A stretch of DNA of 13,926 nucleotides from Euryarchaeota archaeon UBA552. Its GTDB lineage: Archaea > Thermoplasmatota > Poseidoniia > Poseidoniales > Thalassarchaeaceae. This document shows positions 6,885 through 13,729 of the stretch, one piece after another. How positions within the stretch are numbered: position 1 is the stretch's first letter; each line of letters starts with the position of its first letter. The translations under genes and the position numbers were made by a program. The stretch is taken from contig DAMH01000019.1 in the NCBI GenBank assembly GCA_002499585.1, forward strand, positions 498 to 14,423. Reading direction: 5' to 3'. The notes below the pieces were generated by a model. It searched no databases and was not told where the DNA came from. It worked only from the letters and a program-made list of their open reading frames with translations.

Positions 6885-8443
6885 TCAGGTTCCACTTTCG
6901 CCCACAGTACATCATTTATTCTTAGCACTGATATCGCCCCTTCAGTAGCTCCAGAGAGAGCAGTCTCCACGACTATTCTTAGGTCAATTATACCCGCGCT
7001 CTGAAGGTCAACCAATAGGTTATTTTTGACGTCAAAGCCCATCCATGCACCATCTTTCGTCTGGGCGGCACTCAATTGGATTATTCTGTCGATTGGGTCT
7101 GCACCAGAGTTTTCGGCAAGCGCTCGTGGAATTGTTTCTAATGCATCTGCATACCCCTCTACGGCGAGTTGGGTCCTGCCGTGCATGGTACTAGAATTCC
7201 TCCTCAGTACTGCGGCCAGATGGCTCCAAGTAGACCCTGCGCCTGGAAGCATAGGAGAATCACCGGAGACTCTCACTGCTACCCCAAGAGCGTCGTCAAA
7301 CATCCTGATGATCTCTTGCCTCAAGGGCGTAGAAGAACCTCTGGCAACAAACGTCTTCCCTCTCCCTTTCGAGGATGATATGGTAAGATAACTCACCTTG
7401 GACACCTTTTCCTCGCTCCAGGAGTCGCATTGTCCGACGTGATCTTCATTCAATTCAAGGACAGACCTCACAATGATTGATCCACATTGCTCAGCAACCC
7501 TTTCCAAGTCTTCTTTGTCAAATCGCCTGAAACAAGTGATTCCATATTTCTGCAGAGCGCTGTGAGCCTCATCATCGATCCCTTTGCTAAGAATGACCAA
7601 ATCTACAGCTAGCGATTTTAGATGTTCAACAAGCGCAAGAATTCGCTCTCTCTTTCGGGCTATGAAATCTGATCTGAATCCAACGGAAGAGATTTCCAAA
7701 CCAGAATCAAACTCCAATTCTCTCAACTCAATACCCCCGTCTATCACCGCTACGGAGGATTTCCCACCGCTATCAGGCATCGAATGGTCATACCTCTGCT
7801 TCCTAGTTACGAATCCAGATACTAATTCGCATTCTTTTACAGATCCTCCTTCCATTGATACTCTGTTTATCAGGATTCTCTCATCCTCGATGCTCCTACC
7901 AACTAGAGATTCGGAAGCGGTACTCGCATGATCCGCAATCATCTCAAGCAGCGAGGAGTCAACTTTATTCCCAATACAAGTGGATATTATGTCATTAAGC
8001 TGTTTTTTCGTGGTAATGCCTTTGGAGATTCCATCAATCTCCTCCAAGCACATCGCGTGAGCCTTTTCATACCCATCTATGATTACACTGGGATGGAGTC
8101 CTGTGCGGGTCAATTCTAGAGAGTTCCTGAGTAACTCTGCAAGAATTAGGATCGTTGTTGTTGTCCCATCTCTGGCAATCAAATCTTGTGATTTGCTAAC
8201 GTCAATCAACAAACGCGCCGTAGGATGTTCAACCATCGCGGTTTCAAGAACTGTAGCACCGTCATTGGTATTTACAACCCTGCCATCCTGATCTATCAGC
8301 ATCTTATCCATCCCTCTCGGGCCAAGCGTTGACCGCACCGCGCCAGAGACTGCGAGTGCAGCCTTGACATTGCCGACTAGAGCGGCTCTACCAGAAACTC
8401 TGTCCGTGTCACTCAATGTCAAATCTTCTTCCGGGGTGCCCAC
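6848..8443 (-). CDS. Divergent group II chaperonin (thermosome/CCT-type) subunit
   Basis: 531-aa thermosome-family protein; family members form double-ring ATP-dependent folding chambers in the cytosol. STLGPRGMDKML (38-49), NDGAT (60-64) and the C-terminal equatorial block AVEGYADALETIPRALAENSG (from 427) establish the family. The domain order is intact: equatorial, intermediate, apical (about 215-365), intermediate, equatorial. It departs from typical thermosomes in several places. The phosphate-binding GDGTTT is RDGTTT (R91, D92). The GGGAxE loop is GAGSTW (401-406). The helical-protrusion region around 250-266 looks different from the usual sequence. The C-terminus ends in an acidic EESEDED tail instead of GGM repeats. 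The key acidic residues D61, D92 and D383/D384 remain. The start is a GTG at 8443; no in-frame ATG lies nearby, and a TATA box stands 26 nt upstream. It is probably a paralogue beside a canonical subunit elsewhere. Confidence 0.9.
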   Translation of the reverse strand: MGTPEEDLTLSDTDRVSGRAALVGNVKAALAVSGAVRSTLGPRGMDKMLIDQDGRVVNTNDGATVLETAMVEHPTARLLIDVSKSQDLIARDGTTTTILILAELLRNSLELTRTGLHPSVIIDGYEKAHAMCLEEIDGISKGITTKKQLNDIISTCIGNKVDSSLLEMIADHASTASESLVGRSIEDERILINRVSMEGGSVKECELVSGFVTRKQRYDHSMPDSGGKSSVAVIDGGIELRELEFDSGLEISSVGFRSDFIARKRERILALVEHLKSLAVDLVILSKGIDDEAHSALQKYGITCFRRFDKEDLERVAEQCGSIIVRSVLELNEDHVGQCDSWSEEKVSKVSYLTISSSKGRGKTFVARGSSTPLRQEIIRMFDDALGVAVRVSGDSPMLPGAGSTWSHLAAVLRRNSSTMHGRTQLAVEGYADALETIPRALAENSGADPIDRIIQLSAAQTKDGAWMGFDVKNNLLVDLQSAGIIDLRIVVETALSGATEGAISVLRINDVLWAKVEPDHPILEESEDED

Positions 8444-8460
8444 ATGTTGTCGTGAGTTGG

Positions 8461-8472
8461 TCGTATTATCAA
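8461..8472 (-). promoter_or_regulatory. TATA-like promoter element for leaderless chaperonin mRNA
   Basis: TTGATAATACGA on the minus strand has its ATAAT starting 26 nt before the GTG start at 8443, the spacing expected for transcription beginning at or near the start codon. The core ATAATACGA is identical to that at the NAD kinase promoter (2976-2984). No Shine-Dalgarno is visible before GTG. Confidence 0.45.
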
Positions 8473-8529
8473 TGGATCTCTTTGTCGCACTACAATGAGA
8501 TGAGCAAATCGAGCGGGGGATTCATATAG

Positions 8530-8537
8530 TACATGTA
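8530..8537. promoter_or_regulatory. Palindrome TACATGTA in the divergent chaperone promoter region
   Basis: A perfect 8-bp palindrome lies directly upstream of the ACTATACAA promoter element of the Hsp20-like/dnaK operon and within the 131-nt region shared with the chaperonin. It could be an operator for stress control, but short A/T-containing palindromes occur by chance, so this rests on position only. Confidence 0.2.
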
Positions 8538-8543
8538 TGTAGG

Positions 8544-8552
8544 ACTATACAA
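8544..8552 (+). promoter_or_regulatory. TATA-like promoter element for the Hsp20-like/dnaK operon
   Basis: ACTATACAA has its ATAC starting exactly 28 nt before the ATG at 8575, the same spacing as at the NAD kinase gene. This supports a leaderless message beginning at 8575 and rules out the more upstream in-frame ATG at 8533, which would lie in front of this element. A second TATA-like stretch, CATATAG (8523-8529), is further away and less well placed. Confidence 0.42.
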
Positions 8553-8574
8553 CCTAAGGTTGAGTAGTGGTTCA

Positions 8575-9183
8575 ATGACCTTCGACAAAGACGACTGGGA
8601 AAGGGATATGATTCGTGAAATGACCAAGGTATTCGAACAGATGGGATTGCCCATTGATATGAATATGCTTGAGAGCATGATGAAACAGCTAGAAGACCAC
8701 TTTGAAAAAATGGGAATTGACACAAAATCAATTTCCAAAACAGACATATCGTTCAACGGCAAGGGAGATCCTGAGGAAATCCGGAAGAATTTGGAGGCCT
8801 TGATGTCAGGTCCGGGAGGCTTCGCTGACATGCTCTCGAGGATGGGGTTCGAGGTTTCAGTGAAATCTACGAGATCAAAAATCGATGATAGTGTGGAGAT
8901 TGTCGCAGAAACAAACGACGATGACAGGCTTATCGAGATACCCGACTCTGACTTCACCCATGGCGATAATCTCGCCAACGTCACGATAGACATCAGTTCA
9001 ATTCCGGAGGCCGATGATGGGTCTATCGACCTAGCCCTCGCAGATGGTGGGAAAATAATAGAGCTACTCAGGCACAATTTACTGAATCCCCTCAGAGGTT
9101 TTTCTCTGCCATTCGCTGCAAATCGAATTGAGGAATGGGAACTAAACAACGGTATCCTAGATGTTACGTTAACGATGGAATAA
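8575..9183 (+). CDS. Small protein with Hsp20/alpha-crystallin-like C-terminal half, in operon with dnaK
   Basis: 202-aa acidic cytosolic protein that I do not recognise as a named family. The N-terminal half is predicted helical and Met-rich (nine Met in residues 1-46) and is followed by a second Met/Gly segment, LMSGPGGFADMLSRMGFEV (76-94). The C-terminal half reads as beta-strands in the order of an alpha-crystallin domain: VTIDISSIP (136-144, compare VxVDLPGV of Hsp20), SIDLALADGGKIIEL (150-164), GFSLPFAANRIEEWELNNG and ILDVTL (175-199, compare LP...YENGVLEVTL). The start at 8575 is chosen because the TATA-like element sits 28 nt upstream. Only 17 nt separate it from dnaK, which has its own strong ribosome site, so the two should be co-transcribed. 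A holdase or co-chaperone role with DnaK is inferred from fold resemblance and context. Confidence 0.7.
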   Translation: MTFDKDDWERDMIREMTKVFEQMGLPIDMNMLESMMKQLEDHFEKMGIDTKSISKTDISFNGKGDPEEIRKNLEALMSGPGGFADMLSRMGFEVSVKSTRSKIDDSVEIVAETNDDDRLIEIPDSDFTHGDNLANVTIDISSIPEADDGSIDLALADGGKIIELLRHNLLNPLRGFSLPFAANRIEEWELNNGILDVTLTME

Positions 9184-9186
9184 AAA

Positions 9187-9196
9187 AAGGAGATGA
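9187..9196 (+). promoter_or_regulatory. Strong Shine-Dalgarno site of dnaK
   Basis: AAGGAGATGA stands 8 nt (from GGAG) before the dnaK ATG at 9201. It is the only strong anti-16S match in front of a gene in this window, and it belongs to the only clear operon-internal gene. This fits a leaderless mechanism for first genes and Shine-Dalgarno initiation for downstream genes. Confidence 0.7.
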
Positions 9197-9200
9197 ATGA

Positions 9201-11072
9201 ATGAGCACACCCGTAATAGGTATTGATCTAGGAACGACCAACAGCTGCGTCGCAACACTCGAAGGGGGTCAACCTGTTGTCATACCAAACTCAGAGGGTG
9301 CCCGCACTACACCTAGCGTTGTTGCTTTCGGGAAGGATGGAGAGAGACACATCGGAATCACTGCAAAAAGGCAGGCCGTCACGAATTCGGGTCGAACAAC
9401 CATGTCCGTCAAGAGGGAGATGGGCACGGACTGGTCCACAGAAATCGACGATTCTACATACACTCCTCAAGAGATGTCAGCTTTCATCCTTCAAAAATTG
9501 AAGACTGACGCTGAGGCATACCTAGGAAAAGAAATCTCCAAGGCAGTTATTACTTGTCCCGCCTACTTTACAGATGCACAAAGGAAGGCCACAAAAGACG
9601 CCGGCAGAATAGCCGGACTGGAAGTACTGAGAATCATCAATGAACCTACAGCCGCTGCTCTTGCGTACGGCGTAAACAAAGAAGAAGACCAAACTATACT
9701 CGTTTACGACCTAGGTGGGGGGACATTCGACGTCTCTGTCCTAGAGATATACCAAGTTGATGGACAACCTCAAATTGAAGTGAAAGCTACATCCGGCGAC
9801 AATCGCCTGGGAGGGGACGATTTCGACGAAATTATCATCCAATGGATCGTTGACGAGTACAAAAAAGATACAGGCATAGATTTGTCAGCGGACCCCCAGG
9901 CCATGAGTAGGCTGAGGGAGAATGCAGAGAAGGCGAAGATTGAGTTATCCGGATCCGGATCCTCACAAATAAACCTACCATTCATCACAAGTCGCGACGG
10001 ACAACCCGAGCACCTTGACATGAGTCTCTCGAGAGCCAAGTTCGAAGAACTAATTGAGCCTTTGATCAAAAAGACCCTGTCTCCGACTCGTCAGGCCATG
10101 AAAGATGCAGGCCTGTCAAAGGGAGGGGTGGACAAGGTGATTTTAGTAGGCGGATCTACCCGCATACCGGCTGTACAAGCTGCGATAGAGAAGGAAGTTG
10201 GTAAAGCCCCATTCAAGGGAGTCAACCCGGATGAGGCTGTAGCCATGGGCGCGGCATTGCAGGCAGGGATAATCGTAGGAGATTCTGGCGTCACTGATGT
10301 CCTTTTGCTCGATGTAACACCCTTGACATTGGGGATCGAGACTCTGGGAGGAGTGATGACCACAATGATAGAGCGAAACACCACAATACCCAGTAAGAGA
10401 TCTGAGACATTCTCGACTGCTGCCGACAATCAACCCGCAGTAGAAGTGCACGTACTTCAAGGAGAGAGACAGTTTGCCAAGGACAACATAACCCTTGGAA
10501 GGTTCCATCTAACTGGAATCCCTCCAGCCCCCCGAGGAATACCTCAGGTCGAGGTGACCTTTGACATTGATGCAAACGGAATCGTGAACGTGTCTGCGAA
10601 AGATCTCGGAACTGGGAAAGAACAGAAGATAACGATCGAGAGCCAAACCTCCCTGACCGAAGACGAAATAAAAGCAAAGATCGAAGAGGCTGAGGAATTT
10701 GCTGAAGAGGATCGCAGAAGGAAAGCCAGAGTTGAATTAAAAAATCAAGCAGAAAGCATAGTCTACCAGACTAGGAAGACCATTGAAGAAGCCGGTGATA
10801 AGCTTGAGGATTCAGATACTAAGCCAGTTTTGGATAAACTTAGTGAGTTAGAAGCACTCATCACAGATGGCAGTGAACCAATCGATGTCGAGGAGATAGA
10901 CGAAGCCGCGGTTCAAGCGAAAATCAGTGAGTTAGAATCTCTAATGCAGAACTTATCTGTCAAACTCTACGAAGCAGCCGCAAAAGATATGGAACAGGAA
11001 TCAGATGACCAAGAATCAAGTGATGGTGTCTATGAGGCTGATTTCGAAGTTGTTGAGGATGAGGAAGACTAA
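9201..11072 (+). CDS. dnaK: Chaperone protein DnaK (Hsp70)
   Basis: 623-aa Hsp70, the ATP-driven chaperone that binds unfolded segments in the cytosol. The nucleotide-binding domain spans about 1-362 with IGIDLGTTNSCVA (6-18), VYDLGGGTFDVSVLE (168-182) and ILVGGSTRIPAVQ (314-326). The interdomain linker DVLLLDVTPL is at 366-375. The substrate-binding beta domain is about 376-490, and a charged helical lid follows, ending in the usual acidic tail (VYEADFEVVEDEED). Between KRQAVTN and YTPQE the protein lacks the roughly 24-residue insert of proteobacterial DnaK, so it is of the short form shared by Gram-positive bacteria and archaeal DnaKs, in keeping with the accepted view that archaea obtained dnaK from bacteria. 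No grpE or dnaJ follows; the partner gene is the Hsp20-like one upstream. The TAA overlaps the next gene's TAG tail to tail. Confidence 0.98.
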   Translation: MSTPVIGIDLGTTNSCVATLEGGQPVVIPNSEGARTTPSVVAFGKDGERHIGITAKRQAVTNSGRTTMSVKREMGTDWSTEIDDSTYTPQEMSAFILQKLKTDAEAYLGKEISKAVITCPAYFTDAQRKATKDAGRIAGLEVLRIINEPTAAALAYGVNKEEDQTILVYDLGGGTFDVSVLEIYQVDGQPQIEVKATSGDNRLGGDDFDEIIIQWIVDEYKKDTGIDLSADPQAMSRLRENAEKAKIELSGSGSSQINLPFITSRDGQPEHLDMSLSRAKFEELIEPLIKKTLSPTRQAMKDAGLSKGGVDKVILVGGSTRIPAVQAAIEKEVGKAPFKGVNPDEAVAMGAALQAGIIVGDSGVTDVLLLDVTPLTLGIETLGGVMTTMIERNTTIPSKRSETFSTAADNQPAVEVHVLQGERQFAKDNITLGRFHLTGIPPAPRGIPQVEVTFDIDANGIVNVSAKDLGTGKEQKITIESQTSLTEDEIKAKIEEAEEFAEEDRRRKARVELKNQAESIVYQTRKTIEEAGDKLEDSDTKPVLDKLSELEALITDGSEPIDVEEIDEAAVQAKISELESLMQNLSVKLYEAAAKDMEQESDDQESSDGVYEADFEVVEDEED

Positions 11073-12049
11073 CTGGCGTTATCTTGGCTCACCCTCACTC
11101 TCCAAAATAGGAATGGTATCACCACTAGGTACATCATGACTCCATAGACACCCGAAGGTAGACTTAATGCTGAAAGTGACGAACCAGTTTCTGGTGCCAT
11201 GATCAAACCGCCGATCGTTATGCCCACAGTCGCATTCTGAATTCCACTCTCGATGGACACCGTCATAGCCTGATCCTTCTTCAAATTCATGAGCGTTGAG
11301 CTACCTAAGCCGCTACCAAGCATTACTACGTTGAGGAGAATTACCGCCGGCCCAAGTAGCGCGATATTATCCATCAGTGTGTCAAACTCACTAATAATCG
11401 CGGCAACTACTATCAGCACGAATAATATGGTTGCGACATTGTTTATGACTGACTCCGCCTTTTCCGCGAAAGGAGTTATGAAATGTCTTGCAGCCATGCC
11501 TAATGTAACAGGAATAGTTGTCAGAAGAAACATCACCAGACCAAGCTCCATGACTTCAATTTCCGGCGCCTCCGAACCCATGAAGTGCACGATGGAATAT
11601 CCAACGATCAAAGGTAATGTCAGCACTGAAGTGACGCTGACAACAGCAGTATACGAAATGGAAAGTGCAGTGTCCCCCCCAGAAATCTTCGTTAAGATAT
11701 TCGATGTGACACCTCCTGGGCAGCATGCGAGAATCATGAGGCCGACTGCTATCTCTCCAGATAAACTCAACATGCTTGCAATTCCAAATGCGACAATTGG
11801 AAGGATAACCATCTGATTGATTAGGCCCGTGGCGAATGCTCGTGGACTAGTAAAAATGGAGGAGAAATCTGATACCCTCAAACCAATTCCAAGAGAGAAC
11901 ATTATGTAGGCAAGCGAAATAGGTAGAACTACATCAACTATGAAATTTGAGTCATCTTCCACTTGATTAGGGTCCTGTCCGGATACAACAAAGGATGATA
12001 CGGATAACAGAATCAATGAGATCAGCACCAGGCTGGTCAGGGGTCTCAT
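11069..12049 (-). CDS. Bile acid:sodium symporter (BASS) family transporter
   Basis: 326-aa integral membrane protein of the SLC10/BASS family, a Na+-coupled organic anion transporter; the substrate cannot be told. Hydrophobic segments start after a signal-anchor-like N-terminus (MRPLTSLVLISLILLSVSSF) and continue to about 318, compatible with nine or ten helices. Family marks are LACCPGGVTSN (107-117) with S116/N117, GGDTALS (124-130), and ESGIQNATVG (267-276) with E267 and Q271, positions that bind Na+ in characterised homologues. An ATG 18 nt upstream (12067) is in frame, but the TATA-like TCTATAATC lies only about 10 nt before it and exactly 28 nt before the ATG at 12049, so the shorter form is chosen. 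It lies downstream of the aminopeptidase gene on the same strand; its tail overlaps dnaK by 4 bp. Confidence 0.88.
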   Translation of the reverse strand: MRPLTSLVLISLILLSVSSFVVSGQDPNQVEDDSNFIVDVVLPISLAYIMFSLGIGLRVSDFSSIFTSPRAFATGLINQMVILPIVAFGIASMLSLSGEIAVGLMILACCPGGVTSNILTKISGGDTALSISYTAVVSVTSVLTLPLIVGYSIVHFMGSEAPEIEVMELGLVMFLLTTIPVTLGMAARHFITPFAEKAESVINNVATILFVLIVVAAIISEFDTLMDNIALLGPAVILLNVVMLGSGLGSSTLMNLKKDQAMTVSIESGIQNATVGITIGGLIMAPETGSSLSALSLPSGVYGVMMYLVVIPFLFWRVRVSQDNAS

Positions 12050-12071
12050 ATTTTGACCAAACAACATTGGT

Positions 12072-12080
12072 GATTATAGA
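12072..12080 (-). promoter_or_regulatory. TATA-like promoter element deciding the BASS transporter start
   Basis: TCTATAATC on the minus strand has ATAAT starting 28 nt before the ATG at 12049 and only 10 nt before the alternative ATG at 12067. The spacing equals that at two other genes here, so transcription should begin near 12049, leaving the upstream ATG outside the mRNA. Confidence 0.42.
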
Positions 12081-12140
12081 ACAATCCCCTCGTTAATGTA
12101 TTAGAATAGGATTACTTCAACATCCCTTGGGGCTGGGTGG

Positions 12141-13664
12141 TTAGTCACCATCTGAGATCAAATGGTGCAGAGTCCTGACGTGCACTCCGGACGTACCTTG
12201 TTTGAAGAATGGGTTTTCACGCTCACTGCCTGCCTTTGAACCAGGCCCCCATGCAGTTCCTGCGATGTCTAGGTGAACCCAAGGTATTTTTTCTTCCATG
12301 TTATCGCTTCTATGGGGCACGAAGAATTCCAAGAAAGCGGCTGCACCGTTTGACGATCCCGCCCTGCCGCCGCTAGATCCGTTGCGAATGTCAGCGTACG
12401 GTGTGTCGGTCATATATCTCCTAAATTGGTCATTCAATGGCATCCTCCAAACAGGCTCCCCGGAGATTTCTGCAGATCTTTTGAACCTCTCAGCCAAACT
12501 GTCATCATTACTCCACATCCCTGTCAGCTGATTCCCGAGTGCGACAACGACAGCCCCAGTGAGGGTCGCTAGGTCAATTATGTATTCAGGGTCAAATTCC
12601 CCAGCCTTGCAAAGACCATCTGCGAGAACATTCCTTCCTTCTGCATCAGTACTGTATACCTCTACAGTTTTACCTGAATAAGTCCTGAAGACATCTCCCG
12701 GACGATATGAGCCTGGTCCGGGCATGTTTTCCGCCAAACAGGCGATGCCGGTCACTCTTCTCTCATAACCAGATGAATGCAGTGATTGCATCAGGCCGAA
12801 TACAGTCGCTGCACCGCACATATCATACTTCATATCCCACATTCCCTGTGTGGGTTTGATAGAAATCCCTCCTGTGTCGAAGGTGATCCCTTTTCCGACA
12901 ACGCAGGGTCTACGAATATCTTTATCTGCATCAGGATTCAAGTTGAAAATCACCATACATGGCTTCCTATCGCTTCCTTTACCGACATTTATCAAGCCCC
13001 CCATGCCGAGCTTCTGAAGATCATCCCAATCATAGATTTCTACTTCGACTCCTTCTCTGTCCTTGCTCCATTCTAGGGCCCTTCTTGCGTATTCCATTGG
13101 ATAGAGAACATTCGCGGGCTCATTTCCGAGATCCCGGGAAAGATGGACGCCGCTAACCACTGCCTGAGTTTTACTCAACTCTTCCACCAACGCTTCATCA
13201 TAACGACTTGAGACCTGGAAATTGATATCCCATTCATCTTGAATATGATCTTCGGACATTTCCTGATGCTTAAGGAAATCATAATCCCTCAGCATCATTC
13301 CTTCAGCGAAAGCGGTTGTAGTTTGGAGGTTCCAACCCTTGGTCATTCTAACAGTGACATTGACTCCTCCTTTTTTGTCGAGCATAGACATAGTCCTCGC
13401 CCCAGAAATTCTTGCTGACTCGGCGTCGAATTTACTGATCGGCCCCATTCCTAGGAGCAAAATTCGGCAATTGGGGGTCCATATCATTAAGCTAGTCCCT
13501 TTTTCACCACCGAACTCATCTGAAGAGATAGCTCCCCTGACCAGACTCGAATGCCTTCTTTCCAAACCAGAGGTAATGCCATTGGGCAATCTTTCCAATC
13601 CCTCAAATAATGGGAGTATTAGTTGTTGGCCGATCTCCCCAGCCTTATTGCATCGCACGTTCAT
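12141..13664 (-). CDS. pepA: Leucyl aminopeptidase, M17 family
   Basis: 507-aa cytosolic metallo-aminopeptidase that removes N-terminal residues from peptides, usually as a hexamer with two divalent metals per subunit. The N-terminal domain (about 1-165) is variable as in the family. The catalytic domain carries VGKGITFDTGGISIKP (256-271) with metal/active-site residues K258, D263 and K270, MKYDMCGAA (278-286) with D281, and STDAEGRN (338-345) with D340, E342 and R344, followed by DLATLTGA (364-371). All metal ligands and both catalytic residues are therefore present. The signature NTDAEGRL is changed at its two ends (N to S, L to N). The ATG at 13664 has no Shine-Dalgarno; a CCATATCG element lies about 35 nt upstream. 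The gene follows the HMA-protein gene by 65 nt on the same strand. Confidence 0.95.
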   Translation of the reverse strand: MNVRCNKAGEIGQQLILPLFEGLERLPNGITSGLERRHSSLVRGAISSDEFGGEKGTSLMIWTPNCRILLLGMGPISKFDAESARISGARTMSMLDKKGGVNVTVRMTKGWNLQTTTAFAEGMMLRDYDFLKHQEMSEDHIQDEWDINFQVSSRYDEALVEELSKTQAVVSGVHLSRDLGNEPANVLYPMEYARRALEWSKDREGVEVEIYDWDDLQKLGMGGLINVGKGSDRKPCMVIFNLNPDADKDIRRPCVVGKGITFDTGGISIKPTQGMWDMKYDMCGAATVFGLMQSLHSSGYERRVTGIACLAENMPGPGSYRPGDVFRTYSGKTVEVYSTDAEGRNVLADGLCKAGEFDPEYIIDLATLTGAVVVALGNQLTGMWSNDDSLAERFKRSAEISGEPVWRMPLNDQFRRYMTDTPYADIRNGSSGGRAGSSNGAAAFLEFFVPHRSDNMEEKIPWVHLDIAGTAWGPGSKAGSERENPFFKQGTSGVHVRTLHHLISDGD

Positions 13665-13693
13665 GATTAGCGTACACGGACTAGGTTTTCAAA

Positions 13694-13701
13694 CGATATG
13701 G
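13694..13701 (-). promoter_or_regulatory. Possible TATA element of the M17 aminopeptidase gene
   Basis: CCATATCG on the minus strand has its ATAT starting 35 nt before the ATG at 13664, allowing a leader of about 8 nt. It is the best A/T element in the 65-nt spacer after the copper-binding protein gene, but the match is weak and read-through from that gene is equally possible. Confidence 0.22.
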
Positions 13702-13729
13702 TTGTCATGTTCGCCGCAGAGTTTCAGAA

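Noticed and set aside
8533..8574. Upstream ATG of the Hsp20-like protein
   Set aside because: The ATG at 8533 lies before the best-placed TATA element (8544-8552), so it is unlikely to be transcribed; the ATG at 8575 has the 28-nt spacing.
8490..9149. 219-aa open frame on the minus strand
   Set aside because: It is antisense to the Hsp20-like gene, Ser/Ile-rich as expected of a mirror frame, and lacks a promoter or family motif; the plus strand has operon context, a well-placed TATA element and Hsp20-like features.
9947..9962. Repeated TCCGGA palindrome inside dnaK
   Set aside because: It encodes a Ser-Gly-Ser-Gly-Ser loop in frame within a conserved gene and is explained by codon choice rather than a regulatory site.
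11289..11816. 175-aa open frame on the plus strand
   Set aside because: It is the mirror frame of the BASS transporter, whose conserved Na+-site motifs show the minus strand is coding.
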